50,101 bases of DNA from an uncultured bacterium (GCA_937139415.1 CAKZPS010000025.1:1-50101); one strand, 5' to 3'. Counted from the stretch's first letter, positions 34,568 to 43,379 are shown. Numbers and translations are program-made. Notes: generated from the letters alone by a model not told the origin.

Positions 34568-36316
34568 ATGAAGCAAGTGGCCACTCTTTTTTTGAGTTTC
34601 CTATGCATGGTTTGCTTCTCCATTCCTCTTGAAGCACAAACCTTACGCGGGGTATGGATCGATACAAGGAGTATCCCTCCAACCCGAGAAGAAGTGAAGA
34701 ACCTCCTTGGACGTTTGCACCGCTTTGGGGTGAACGCCGTTTTCGTAGAATCCTTCTACCAGGGGGAAACCATTTATCCTTCTCCTTTCCTGGCTTCCTT
34801 AGGCCTTCATAAGCAAAGGGAAACCTTCGCTCAGGCAGGAATTGACCCTCTCCAGGTTTTCGTCGAAGAAGCCCATCGCTTGTCCATGGAAGTACACGCT
34901 TGGATCCACATGTTCTACATTAGTTTGAATAACCCCGGCGGACTCCTTTCCCTCTACCCTCACTGGGCGGTAGTGAATCGAGAGGGGAAACCGGGTTACC
35001 AAAGTGGGAACAACTTTTTTTTCTGGCTCTGCCCTATGGAAGAGGAGGTAGAAAACTTTTACCTCCAACTCCTCACCGAACTTGCCGAAAGATACCCAGT
35101 GGATGGCATTCAGCTCGATTACTTTCGCTTCCCCGAATTCACCCTTGCCGATACCTGTTACGCCGAAAGTCATCGGAAAATGTTCACGGAACAATACGGA
35201 ATCGATCCCCTTACCCTCTCACCCACCGAAAATCCCCAAATGTACACCGAGTGGACGGAGTTCCGTTCCCAACAACTCACCAATTTTGCCCGCCACATCA
35301 CTAAGGCTCTCAAAGAAAAGTTTCCCAAGCTCACCCTTTCTTGCGCCGTGAAACCAATGGGTTTCCCCTTGGGGCTCTATCCCGGAACCATCCAAGACTG
35401 GCCTATCTGGGGGAAAGAGGGTCTCTTTGATTTTCTTGTCCCCATGACCTATAGCTCAAGACCGGCAGAGTTTGAAGGATTACTCCGCTGGGCAGGGATC
35501 TTTCTCGAAGGGACACCGTTTGCCCCAGGAATATGGACCGTTAACATGAACCCGGAAAGTGTCCTCGAAGAAGTGAAGAGAGCCTACCATTACCCTATAC
35601 GGGGGGTTATTCTTTTCGCCTATCCTTACCTCAATGATGATACGTTCACCCTCCTTGCCCAAGGACCGTTTCGCAGAGCACCCACCGAGGACAAAACTTT
35701 CCCTCCCATCTCCTTTTACCAAGAAAAAAGGCGCATGGTACGTGCCCGTTCTGTGACGCAAACGATCCTCATTGATGGTGCCCTCGATGAAGCAGTCTGG
35801 CAAGAGGCTGACTGGCAGAAAAGTTTTACCACCATAACCGGAGAGAAAGCCTCCCGGGATACTTCCGTTGCTGTCCTCTACGATACCGAGAATCTCTACT
35901 GCGCTTTTCGCCTGACGGACGTCTCCTCTTCGTCTTTCGAGGTACAGAAACGAGATGGTCCGGTATTCTACGAACCTTCGATAGAGGTGTTCCTTGACCC
36001 TTACGGGGGCAAGGGGATTTGGTACCAAATCGCCACCAATTACGGTGGAGTTATCTACGACTCCTTCTCTCTCCGGGGACCGAGTTTCAACGGTTCGTGG
36101 AAAGTAGCCACTTCCTTTGACTCCTCTTCTCTCACTCTCGCCATCGAAATGGCTCTGCCCTTCCAAGATTTGGGGAAAACCCCAAAGAGAGGGGAAATCT
36201 GGGGAGCAAATTTCTATCGCAACGAGCCCCAAGCAGGAGAATTGAGTGGACTTTCACCTATACCTGGGATTTACGCCGCACCAACTCTTTTAGGACAACT
36301 CCTCTTTGAAGAGTGA
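34568..36316 (+). CDS. Secreted GHL10 (DUF187) glycoside hydrolase-like protein with C-terminal CBM9-like domain
   Basis: The 582-residue protein starts at the ATG at 34568 with a signal peptide (about 1-24, cleavage near LEA-Q). Residues 27-375 are a GHL10/DUF187 TIM barrel: LRGVWIDTRS, GVNAVFVESFYQG, VHAWIHMFY, DGIQLDYFRFPE and FDFLVPMTYS. Residues about 395-582 are a carbohydrate-binding family-9-like beta-sandwich (ILIDGALDEAVWQEADW, SIEVFLDPYG). GHL10 proteins are thought to act on cell-surface or environmental polysaccharides, though few are characterised. It should be periplasmic or exported. It lies 482 nt after the mannosidase and appears to have its own promoter. Confidence 0.88.
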   Translation: MKQVATLFLSFLCMVCFSIPLEAQTLRGVWIDTRSIPPTREEVKNLLGRLHRFGVNAVFVESFYQGETIYPSPFLASLGLHKQRETFAQAGIDPLQVFVEEAHRLSMEVHAWIHMFYISLNNPGGLLSLYPHWAVVNREGKPGYQSGNNFFFWLCPMEEEVENFYLQLLTELAERYPVDGIQLDYFRFPEFTLADTCYAESHRKMFTEQYGIDPLTLSPTENPQMYTEWTEFRSQQLTNFARHITKALKEKFPKLTLSCAVKPMGFPLGLYPGTIQDWPIWGKEGLFDFLVPMTYSSRPAEFEGLLRWAGIFLEGTPFAPGIWTVNMNPESVLEEVKRAYHYPIRGVILFAYPYLNDDTFTLLAQGPFRRAPTEDKTFPPISFYQEKRRMVRARSVTQTILIDGALDEAVWQEADWQKSFTTITGEKASRDTSVAVLYDTENLYCAFRLTDVSSSSFEVQKRDGPVFYEPSIEVFLDPYGGKGIWYQIATNYGGVIYDSFSLRGPSFNGSWKVATSFDSSSLTLAIEMALPFQDLGKTPKRGEIWGANFYRNEPQAGELSGLSPIPGIYAAPTLLGQLLFEE

Positions 36317-36350
36317 CTCCCTTCCGAGGTAAAAACTCCCACACAGCCCT

Positions 36351-36402
36351 AAAAAACACCTATGGGGAGCTACCTTAGCGGGAAGGTAACTCCCCATAGA
36401 TG
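36351..36402 (-). terminator. Strong intrinsic terminator
   Basis: CTATGGGGAG (36360-36369) pairs with CTCCCCATAG (36390-36399). TACCTT/AAGGTA extends it inward beyond one mismatch, and three outer pairs extend it further. On the minus strand six Ts (36351-36356) follow, so it works leftward. It would end the candidate small RNA and any readthrough from the 12-gene cluster. The 36317-36350 gap to the GHL10 stop is otherwise empty. Confidence 0.85.
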
Positions 36403-36444
36403 CAAGGAGGGGATTTTCGTTATTCAGGTGTACTTCAAACTTCC
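36351..36444 (-). ncRNA. Candidate trans-acting small RNA with C-rich anti-Shine-Dalgarno segment
   Basis: A near-perfect promoter (36452-36479) and a strong leftward terminator bracket about 94 nt that encode no protein. The transcript would have a roughly 45-nt single-stranded 5' part, then the terminator hairpin. Just before the hairpin is CCCCUCCUUG (complement of 36403-36412), which is complementary to Shine-Dalgarno sequences. RsaE/RoxS- and FsrA-type regulatory RNAs of Firmicutes use similar C-rich motifs to block translation. No homologue is recognised and expression is untested. The alternative is that the terminator serves only the upstream cluster and the promoter is fortuitous. 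Confidence 0.45.
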
Positions 36445-36451
36445 GAAAAAC

Positions 36452-36479
36452 ATTATATAAGGGATTTTCTTTTTGTCAA
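36452..36479 (-). promoter_or_regulatory. Consensus promoter for the candidate small RNA
   Basis: On the minus strand, TTGACA (36474-36479), 16 nt, TATAAT (36452-36457). Both hexamers are perfect matches to the sigma-70 consensus. The nearest leftward feature is only the terminator at 36351-36402. Confidence 0.7.
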
Positions 36480-36490
36480 TACCTATGAGA

Positions 36491-36510
36491 AAAAATTTTT
36501 AAAAATTTTT
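36491..36510. repeat. Tandem A5T5 decamer (phased A-tracts)
   Basis: The decamer AAAAATTTTT is repeated twice in perfect 10-bp phase, directly upstream of the small-RNA promoter and 12 nt past the Gfo/Idh stop. Phased A-tracts bend DNA and may act as an UP-element. On the minus strand the T-run could also support partial termination of the cluster. Confidence 0.6.
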
Positions 36511-36522
36511 CCCCCCGAGTAA

Positions 36523-37566
36523 TCACCCCGCTACTCCTACAAAACGTTTCTGTGCCGCAGAGAGATATGCTGCCTCCACTACTTTTAAATTTCGTAATCC
36601 TACTCCATAATGAATGAGGGGCTTCTCTCCGCCTTGAATCCACGCGCTCATCGCGTCAAATTCCTGCGCATAGAGAGGCTTTGGCTCAAGAGTTACTCTC
36701 TGATACCCATCGACGGTACGTACCTGAGCCGCATCGTAACCTCGTTCTCCTTCTCTGAGGAATACTTCCATCTCTCCACCACCATCCTGGCCAATGGTCC
36801 GCCGACAGAGCGTCGCACCATTAGTTCCGTAAATCTCAAGCACGTTGCGCGATGCTTCATCGGGTATGTTGAAAAAAGCCTCCACTATCCCGTGCGCTCC
36901 ATTTTGGAAACGCAAAAGGACGGTAGCGCTATCTTCTACTTCATAGTCATGGACGAGGGAATGGGTAAAAGCTACTACCTCTTTTACTTCTCCCAAGAAC
37001 CACTCCAAAAGGTCAATGCAGTGACAACCCATGTCGGCGAGAGCCCCTCCTCCCCCCAGTTCTCGCTTCTGCCGCCACGCCCCAGGTAAGGGAGGGTAAA
37101 AGCAAGTGAGCTGAGCCCTTGCGCTCACCAAGGTTCCAAAACTTCCTCTCTCAATCATATTCTTAATTGCTTGGTGGTAGACGTTATAACGCATCATAAA
37201 GGCTACCCCTAACTTGAGTCCCCTTTGCTCTGCTAAAGCGACAATTTCTTCCGCTTCCTCAACTTTCATCGCCATCGGTTTTTCTACCAACACGTGTTTA
37301 CCCGCCTGAAGAGCTGCCCTACATTGCTCGTAGTGAGCAAAAACCGGTGAGGCAATATACACCGCTTCACAATAGGTTGCTAAAAGTTCGGTAACCGAAG
37401 TGGTAAAATGGGGGATGGCGAAAGACTGGGCTACTTCTTGTGCCGTCTTTCCGTCGGTATCCATCACCGAAACAATGGTACTCTCCTCAGCATGCTGTAC
37501 TACTTCAGGGATACTCCTCCGTCGTGCAATCCCCCCTGCCCCAATCACTCCCCAGCGAATTTTCAA
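36523..37566 (-). CDS. Gfo/Idh/MocA-family NAD(P)-dependent dehydrogenase
   Basis: The predicted protein is 347 residues. I choose the TTG at 37566 because AGGAGG lies 8 nt before it; the GTG at 37575 overlaps that site. It has a Rossmann fold with GVIGAGGIARRR at the N-terminus, the catalytic EKP motif (HVLVEKPMA, about 93-101), and a C-terminal alpha/beta domain with GCHCIDLLEWFLG bearing the conserved D and H. Members oxidise sugars and cyclitols (glucose-fructose oxidoreductase, inositol dehydrogenase, MocA of rhizopine breakdown). It is last in the 12-gene cluster and probably oxidises the imported compound or an intermediate. Confidence 0.92.
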   Translation of the reverse strand: MKIRWGVIGAGGIARRRSIPEVVQHAEESTIVSVMDTDGKTAQEVAQSFAIPHFTTSVTELLATYCEAVYIASPVFAHYEQCRAALQAGKHVLVEKPMAMKVEEAEEIVALAEQRGLKLGVAFMMRYNVYHQAIKNMIERGSFGTLVSARAQLTCFYPPLPGAWRQKRELGGGGALADMGCHCIDLLEWFLGEVKEVVAFTHSLVHDYEVEDSATVLLRFQNGAHGIVEAFFNIPDEASRNVLEIYGTNGATLCRRTIGQDGGGEMEVFLREGERGYDAAQVRTVDGYQRVTLEPKPLYAQEFDAMSAWIQGGEKPLIHYGVGLRNLKVVEAAYLSAAQKRFVGVAG

Positions 37567-37592
37567 CGCTTTCACCTCCTCATCTCATAAAC

Positions 37593-38273
37593 CTAACGCT
37601 CAAGAAAAATAGCTCTGCAAGGAGCACCAGATGTCCCCCTCAGGGGAAGCGGTAAACAAATTAATTCACCACGATCAGAGCAAATTTTCTCTAATCCTAC
37701 CAAAGGAGCCAAAAGTAAGATGTCATGAACAAAAAGTTCACCTAACATAGTTCCTTTAGCTTCTTCCTCGCTCTCCGACCACGCAGACTCAATACAAGGT
37801 ACGTCTACGCCAAGAAGACTTATGTTCTGGTCAATAATCCAATGAAGCGCATCGTTGTCAAAATTAGGACACGATAATACATACCCTGGTGTATTCCAAC
37901 GTACCCCCCACCCAGTATCAATGAGGAGCGCGTCGCCTGGAACAATCAACGGCGCGTTCTCTTCTAAAAGGTGACGGCTAATTCTACTCCTTTCTCTTTG
38001 ACGGGGAAGCCTCAGAATTTTAGCAGGAAGAAAAAAACGTTCGATGGGATATTGATCCAGGGTTTTCCCTTCCTGAAGAATATGAGAACCAGCTTCGAGA
38101 TAAGTACCGGAAATAGTTGATAATACCATCTTTGAAGCGAAAAAACCCTCTCGCTCTATGGAAGCAATAGGAGTTATTTCAACTTGTGGAACGATACGTT
38201 CCAAACTGGGAAGCTCGTGATAACCCCACAATCCATTTTCAAGAAGACCACTCAAATCAAACATTCTGGTCAT
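37593..38273 (-). CDS. Cyclase-family (kynurenine formamidase-like) hydrolase with variant metal site
   Basis: The predicted protein is 226 residues from the ATG at 38273, chosen for GGGGAGGAG 6 nt upstream. The fold signature is visible in ALLIDTGWGVRW, LLGVDVPCIES and the C-terminal LPLPLRGTSGAPCRAIF, which ends as in kynurenine formamidases. The usual HxGTHxDxPxH metal-binding motif reads SGTYLEAGSH here, so two histidines and the aspartate differ. Such variants form a distinct subfamily, which may still bind metal. It may open a lactam, lactone or formamide. Neighbouring SDR and Gfo/Idh genes suggest a place late in the cluster's catabolic route. Confidence 0.8.
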   Translation of the reverse strand: MTRMFDLSGLLENGLWGYHELPSLERIVPQVEITPIASIEREGFFASKMVLSTISGTYLEAGSHILQEGKTLDQYPIERFFLPAKILRLPRQRERSRISRHLLEENAPLIVPGDALLIDTGWGVRWNTPGYVLSCPNFDNDALHWIIDQNISLLGVDVPCIESAWSESEEEAKGTMLGELFVHDILLLAPLVGLEKICSDRGELICLPLPLRGTSGAPCRAIFLER

Positions 38274-38292
38274 AAAAATCTCCTCCCCAACC

Positions 38293-39054
38293 TCATTTCG
38301 CTGTATACCCACCATCAACTGGAAATGCGACTCCAGTAATGAAAGAAGCATCTTCAGAAGCTAAAAAACAAATGACCTCGGCGATTTCTTCGGGTCTCGC
38401 AAATCTTCCTAAGGGATGCATTTCCGCAATCCTCCGCATGGCTTCTTCAGGATATTGCTCGAAACCAAAAAGTCTATCAATCATAGGCGTACGAGTTGTT
38501 CCCGGACAAACACAGTTGACACGAACACCGTATGGCGCATAATCAACTGCCATTTGACGAGTTAATTGAATGACCCCACCTTTTGAAGCACAGTAAGCCG
38601 CTGAGTTTGGCCATCCCAGAAGACCAGAAATAGAAGCAACGTTAACAACCACTCCACTACGTCGATGGATCATAAAAGGCAAAATCACTTTAGAAACTAT
38701 AAAACAACCCTTTAGATTAACTGCCATAATCTTATCCCATTCTTCTTCACTGGTATGACAAACATCAGCGACAAACTCCAAAGCAGCATTATTGACCAAT
38801 ATGTCGATTCCGCCAAAGCGCTCTAACACTTTATCAACCGCTATGGTAACCTTCTCTAAATGAGAAACATCGGCTTCAAGAGGTAATCCTAAGCCACCTT
38901 CCTGCTCTATCATGGTCACGGTTTCTTGTGCGCGAAGAAAGTTCCAGTCAAGAACGCCCACCTTCGCCTTATAACGTGCGAACAAAATAGCCGATGCCCT
39001 GCCAATACCCGACCCTGCACCGGTAATCAAAACAACTCTATTTTCAAAGGACAT
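38293..39054 (-). CDS. Short-chain dehydrogenase/reductase (SDR), copy 2
   Basis: This 253-residue classical SDR has the cofactor motif GAGSGIG at 12-18, the NNAALEF segment and a catalytic Ser with Tyr-x-x-x-Lys in SISGLLGWPNSAAYCASKG. The C-terminal GVAFPVDGGYTAK is typical. An acidic residue after beta-strand 2 (GVLDW) favours NAD(H). It is 2 nt downstream of another SDR with similar sequence, indicating duplication or consecutive oxidations in a polyol pathway. Confidence 0.93.
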   Translation of the reverse strand: MSFENRVVLITGAGSGIGRASAILFARYKAKVGVLDWNFLRAQETVTMIEQEGGLGLPLEADVSHLEKVTIAVDKVLERFGGIDILVNNAALEFVADVCHTSEEEWDKIMAVNLKGCFIVSKVILPFMIHRRSGVVVNVASISGLLGWPNSAAYCASKGGVIQLTRQMAVDYAPYGVRVNCVCPGTTRTPMIDRLFGFEQYPEEAMRRIAEMHPLGRFARPEEIAEVICFLASEDASFITGVAFPVDGGYTAK

Positions 39055-39056
39055 TC

Positions 39057-39851
39057 TTACATCTCCCTTACGCCGTTTGCGACATAACCACCGTCAACTG
39101 GTAAGGCAATACCAGTTACAAACGAAGCGGCATCAGAGGCGAGAAAGGCACAAACTGAGGCAATCTCTTCGGGAAACCCAATCCGACCAAGCAGAGCCAT
39201 CTTAGCAAATTTATTGCGAGCAAGATTTGCATTTTCTTGACGATTCAAGTAACGAGAGAACATCTCTGTTTCAATAAAGCCTGGACAAATACAATTAACT
39301 CTTATGCCGTAGCATGCATAATCAAGAGCCATTTCCTTTGTCAAGAGAACAACCCCTCCTTTTGAGGCACAGTAGGAAGCCAGCGCTGGGGCACCTGACA
39401 ATCCACGGATGGAAGAGATATTAATGATCGATCCTTTTCCCTTATCGATAAGATACGGGAGTACTGCTTTTGCAGTCAACATGTAACCTTTCAGATTTAC
39501 CTCAATCACTCGATCCCAATCTTGTCCATCAATCTCATGAACCCTGTCAGGAGAATAAGCACTTCCTATTCCACTATTGTTTACGAGTACATCTATTGTT
39601 CCATACCGTTCTACAAGAGTAGCAATCATTTCATCCACCTCGCGAGCGACACTGACATCTGCTTGTAACATTATCCCTTCGCCCCCTGCTGCAAACACTG
39701 TTTCCAAAGTTTCCTCTGCTCCATCTTTGTTTTGATAGTAATGAATACCAACGATTGCGCCTTCCTTGGCAAAGCGCACAGCAATGGCTCGGCCAATACC
39801 AGAACCTGCACCGGTCACTAAGCCAATTTTACCGATAAGTCGTTTTTCCAT
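39057..39851 (-). CDS. Short-chain dehydrogenase/reductase (SDR), copy 1
   Basis: This 264-residue SDR has GAGSGIG at 14-20, NNSGIGSAY and the catalytic [20 protein letters not shown] with Tyr-x-x-x-Lys. The ending is [12 protein letters not shown]. It resembles the adjacent SDR across its length. It follows the second RbsC-type permease by 23 nt and is likely co-transcribed. Predicted to oxidise or reduce a cyclitol or sugar hydroxyl with NAD(P). The exact substrate cannot be told from sequence. Confidence 0.93.
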   Translation of the reverse strand: MEKRLIGKIGLVTGAGSGIGRAIAVRFAKEGAIVGIHYYQNKDGAEETLETVFAAGGEGIMLQADVSVAREVDEMIATLVERYGTIDVLVNNSGIGSAYSPDRVHEIDGQDWDRVIEVNLKGYMLTAKAVLPYLIDKGKGSIINISSIRGLSGAPALASYCASKGGVVLLTKEMALDYACYGIRVNCICPGFIETEMFSRYLNRQENANLARNKFAKMALLGRIGFPEEIASVCAFLASDAASFVTGIALPVDGGYVANGVREM

Positions 39852-39874
39852 GCTTCCTACCCCTCCCTACCCAG

Positions 39875-40843
39875 TCAACTGCGAACCTTTCGATGAAGCA
39901 AAGCAATAAAGGGCACCATGATTCCTTCTTGACCTACTACAACAATTAAAACAGTCCCTAATATGATGACAGACCAAAATGGATTGAGTCCCAGGAGGCT
40001 AAAACCATTAATTAAGAGAAACATGGCAAATACACCCAAAAGTGAACCAAGAAGAGAACCCTTACCACCTTTAATAGAGGTACCACCGATGACGACTGCC
40101 GTTATGACCTCGAGAGGAGCGTTTAAACCGGCATCAGGAATGGCAGCTCGAATTCTAATAACTAAGAGAAGACCTGCTAAAGCTGATAATAGTCCACTTA
40201 AAACATAAACGAAGTACTTCATAGTGCGTACCGGAACTCCGGAAAGGAATGCAGTACGTTCATTCCCACCCAAAGCAAAGATATATCTCCCCAAAATCGT
40301 CTTTTTTAAGAGCATAAAAGCAAGTATGGCACAGAGAACTAAAATAATAAAGAGAAGGGGAATACCTAAGACATACTTATCTCCCAAACTAAGCAAAGAA
40401 TCGGGAAAGGCTGTAATAGTCTTGCCCCGCATAAAACCATACACGATGCTTCGTACCATAGTCATAGTAGCTAAAGTAACCACGAATGGCTGCAAACGAA
40501 GTTCAACCACTAGTAAAGCATTTGCCAATCCGATGACCGCTCCTCCGAGGAGTGCAAAAAGAATCGAGAAAAAAAGAGGTAAGCCCAGGAGCGTCGAGTA
40601 TCCAGCGATCATACCGCTGAAAGCCATAACCGCCCCAATTGATAAATCAAATCCACCACTAATGAACGTTAGCGTTACTGCTACCGCCAAAACCCCAAGC
40701 TCGCTCATTCGAGTGAGCAAGGAGACAATATTCCCATAGGTCAAAAAGGTTGGCGAAAGAAGAGTCAAAAACACCATAATGACAGCATCTATCACGATAA
40801 GAGCGATAATAATTTTTGTTTGACTGGTCAATATGTTTTTCAC
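39875..40843 (-). CDS. Sugar ABC transporter permease, RbsC type, copy 2
   Basis: The permease is about 322 residues. The GTG at 40843 is better spaced from GGGGAGG than the adjacent TTG at 40846. It has eight or more membrane segments and the BPD_transp_2 signatures [16 protein letters not shown] and [20 protein letters not shown]. It works with the other RbsC-type protein as a heterodimeric channel of the CUT2 (ribose/inositol/galactose) importer class. Confidence 0.93.
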   Translation of the reverse strand: MKNILTSQTKIIIALIVIDAVIMVFLTLLSPTFLTYGNIVSLLTRMSELGVLAVAVTLTFISGGFDLSIGAVMAFSGMIAGYSTLLGLPLFFSILFALLGGAVIGLANALLVVELRLQPFVVTLATMTMVRSIVYGFMRGKTITAFPDSLLSLGDKYVLGIPLLFIILVLCAILAFMLLKKTILGRYIFALGGNERTAFLSGVPVRTMKYFVYVLSGLLSALAGLLLVIRIRAAIPDAGLNAPLEVITAVVIGGTSIKGGKGSLLGSLLGVFAMFLLINGFSLLGLNPFWSVIILGTVLIVVVGQEGIMVPFIALLHRKVRS

Positions 40844-40856
40844 CAAATTTCCTCCC

Positions 40857-41828
40857 CTATCTCTTTGAAATCAGCTGACCGCGACCGCGTATCTGTCGCA
40901 GTGAATCAAGAGAAATCGCCAACACTACAAGAATACCCGTTACCAAGCCTTGCCAGTATGGGTCAACTGCTTGCATAGTTAGACCAGTCAAAATGAGACC
41001 CATTAAAGTCGCACCAAAAAAGGTTCCCAACACACTACCAGAACCTCCAAATATACTGGTTCCACCAATCACTACTGCGGCTATAGCGTTCATTTCGTAA
41101 CCAACTCCGGCTTGAGGTTGAATAAAACCACTTCGGCCAACTAAGATAAGGCCTGAGAAGGCAGAAAGAAACCCAGAGAGCGTATAGACGACAACTTTGT
41201 ATTTCACCACTGGTACGCCGGAATACAAACTTGCTTGCTCTCCGCCTCCAATCGCGTATATATTCCTTCCCAAACGAGTTCGCAGGGTAACAAACATAAA
41301 CAGTAAAATAACTATCAAGAGGAAAAAGAAAGGGAGATACCCTCTTCCAATGAGAGTGTATTCTGGGGGAATAGGAGTGATGTAAATTCCTCGAGTAATG
41401 ACCATAGTTATGCCCCGGAAGATATTCATTGTACCAAGCGTGATAATGAGAGCCGGAACGGCAATTCTAGTAATCAAAACACCATTAATGAAGCCCAATA
41501 ACGTTCCCAGCAAAAGAATAACAGGATAGATTATCCACATTGGTCTTCCAAGAGGAATGCCTCTTCCGCCGATACTGATTGAAAAGGCTAATATAGAGCC
41601 TACGGAGAGGTCAATTCCACCTGTAAGTACCACAAGAGTCATGCCAGTAGAAACAATCCCTACTACGGCAATTTGTCTCGAAAGATTTTCAAAATTTCTA
41701 ACCGCCCAAAAACCAGGTGTAGTGAAAGAAAAAAATAAAACCATAATTAGAATGTAGAGCAGTATAGGAAATTCGCGGAATTTAACCCCGTTGAAGAGAT
41801 ACCAAGAGATTGTTTTCTTGCCATTCAT
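40857..41828 (-). CDS. Sugar ABC transporter permease, RbsC type, copy 1
   Basis: The permease is 323 residues. The ATG at 41828 lies 1 nt past the ATPase stop, and GGGGGG upstream provides the ribosome site; a longer reading to 41909 would overlap the ATPase gene. Family motifs are VVLTGGIDLSVGSILAFS and VIGGTSIFGGSGSVLGTFFG. It is closely related to the next gene, so the importer has two different membrane subunits. Confidence 0.93.
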   Translation of the reverse strand: MNGKKTISWYLFNGVKFREFPILLYILIMVLFFSFTTPGFWAVRNFENLSRQIAVVGIVSTGMTLVVLTGGIDLSVGSILAFSISIGGRGIPLGRPMWIIYPVILLLGTLLGFINGVLITRIAVPALIITLGTMNIFRGITMVITRGIYITPIPPEYTLIGRGYLPFFFLLIVILLFMFVTLRTRLGRNIYAIGGGEQASLYSGVPVVKYKVVVYTLSGFLSAFSGLILVGRSGFIQPQAGVGYEMNAIAAVVIGGTSIFGGSGSVLGTFFGATLMGLILTGLTMQAVDPYWQGLVTGILVVLAISLDSLRQIRGRGQLISKR

Positions 41829-41829
41829 C

Positions 41830-43311
41830 TCATTTCCCCCCGGTAAGAACGTACATAATACTTTCCGGAGTTGCTTCCTCACAGTAAAACTCCTTAACGA
41901 GACGCCCACCTTTCATGCAATATATGCGATCTGAGATTCCCAATATTTCAGGAAGTTCCGAAGAAATGAAAATCAACCCTTTACCCTCTTGAGTCAGATC
42001 GTTCATGATCTTATAGATCTCATATTTAGCCCCTACATCGACACCACGAGTGGGTTCATCAAAAATGAAAATTTCAGATTGTGTTGCCAAAAGCTTTGAT
42101 ATAACCACTTTCTGTTGATTACCTCCAGAAAGAGTTTCTACGACCTGGTCCGGATGGTAAATTTTAATTTGCAAATTCTTAACAAATCGATCCACTATTT
42201 TCGACTCAGCTCGATTATTAAGCCATAGGTGCGAAGAAATCTCACGTAAAATTGCAAGAACAAGATTTTCTCGTACGGTAAGACAAGATACTAAACCTTC
42301 TCCCTTTCGGTCTTCAGGGAGGTAAGAAATTCCAGCCTGAAGGGCTTCTCGAGGATGTGAAAATCCACAGAATATCTTCTGTCCCACCTGAATTTCTCCA
42401 GTATGCGGACAAGTCGCTCCGCAAAGAGCCCGAGCTAATTCAGTTCTTCCTGCCCCGATCAAACCCGCAAAACCAACAATTTCTCCCCGATAGAGGGAAA
42501 AACTAACATCTTCAAGCTCACCTTTCCTCGAAAGACCACGCACCTCTAAAAGTTTTTCACCTTGCTTTCTCTCGCGGGGAGGAAAACGTTCATTCATCGA
42601 ACGGCCCACCATCATTCGAATAATCTCACCAGGATGGGAGGTTTCTCTCTTGACTGACCCAATACATTTGCCGTCCCTGAGCACCGTAATCGTGTCACAA
42701 ATCCGGAATATTTCTTCTAACTTATGAGAAACATAAATGACAGTTATCTCGGCATCCTTAAGACGTTGAATAAGGGAGAATAATCTCTCTATTTCGTGTT
42801 CTGTCAAAGAGGAAGTCGGTTCATCCATAACAATAACCTTGGCATTTAAAACCAGAGCCTTACAAATTTCCACTATCTGCTGATTAGCGATCGAGAGTCT
42901 TCCAACGAGGGTATCTGGATCAACATTGGAATCTAAATAGCGTAAAACTTTCTGACTCTTCTCACGCATAGAATTCCGGTCGACTATTCCTCCCCATAGC
43001 ACTGGTTCTCGTCCCAAAAAAACATTCTCAAAAACTGGCAGTTCGGAAATCATGGTCAGCTCTTGGAAAATCGTAGCTATACCTAAACTCTGAGCGTGAT
43101 GGGGTGAGCGAAAGGAAACCGCCTGTCCATCTATAAATATCCGTCCCTCATAATCAGTAATTATCCCCGATAATATCTTAATCAAGGTGCTTTTACCTGC
43201 CCCGTTTTCACCAACTAAACCGTGGACCTCGCCTCTCTCAACCGAGAATGAGACGTTGTCGAGAGCTCTTACCCCAGGGAAATTTTTCGAGATATGGTCA
43301 AATGTAATCAT
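41830..43311 (-). CDS. Sugar ABC transporter ATP-binding protein, RbsA/MglA type (two NBDs)
   Basis: The ATPase is 493 residues with two fused NBDs. NBD1 has Walker A GENGAGKST (34-42), an LSIANQQ signature and Walker B VIVMDEPTSSL. NBD2 has the degenerate Walker A GLIGAGRTEL normal for this class, the signature LSGGNQQKVVISK and Walker B IFIFDEPTRGVD. It energises the RbsC-type pair. It is preceded by a 17-bp hairpin that separates it from the binding-protein gene. Confidence 0.95.
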   Translation of the reverse strand: MITFDHISKNFPGVRALDNVSFSVERGEVHGLVGENGAGKSTLIKILSGIITDYEGRIFIDGQAVSFRSPHHAQSLGIATIFQELTMISELPVFENVFLGREPVLWGGIVDRNSMREKSQKVLRYLDSNVDPDTLVGRLSIANQQIVEICKALVLNAKVIVMDEPTSSLTEHEIERLFSLIQRLKDAEITVIYVSHKLEEIFRICDTITVLRDGKCIGSVKRETSHPGEIIRMMVGRSMNERFPPRERKQGEKLLEVRGLSRKGELEDVSFSLYRGEIVGFAGLIGAGRTELARALCGATCPHTGEIQVGQKIFCGFSHPREALQAGISYLPEDRKGEGLVSCLTVRENLVLAILREISSHLWLNNRAESKIVDRFVKNLQIKIYHPDQVVETLSGGNQQKVVISKLLATQSEIFIFDEPTRGVDVGAKYEIYKIMNDLTQEGKGLIFISSELPEILGISDRIYCMKGGRLVKEFYCEEATPESIMYVLTGGK

Positions 43312-43328
43312 CGTTTTTCACGAGAATT

Positions 43329-43368
43329 CTAAGGTGTAGAGAGAAATTATGTTCTCTCCACACCTTAG
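43329..43368 (-). terminator. Long hairpin between binding-protein and RbsA-type genes
   Basis: CTAAGGTGTAGAGAGAA (43329-43345) and TTCTCTCCACACCTTAG (43352-43368) form a 17-bp stem with one G-U pair around a 6-nt loop. There is no T-run after it on the minus strand. A 3'-stabilising or attenuating role is more likely than full termination. Confidence 0.6.
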
Positions 43369-43379
43369 CGTTACCCCGC

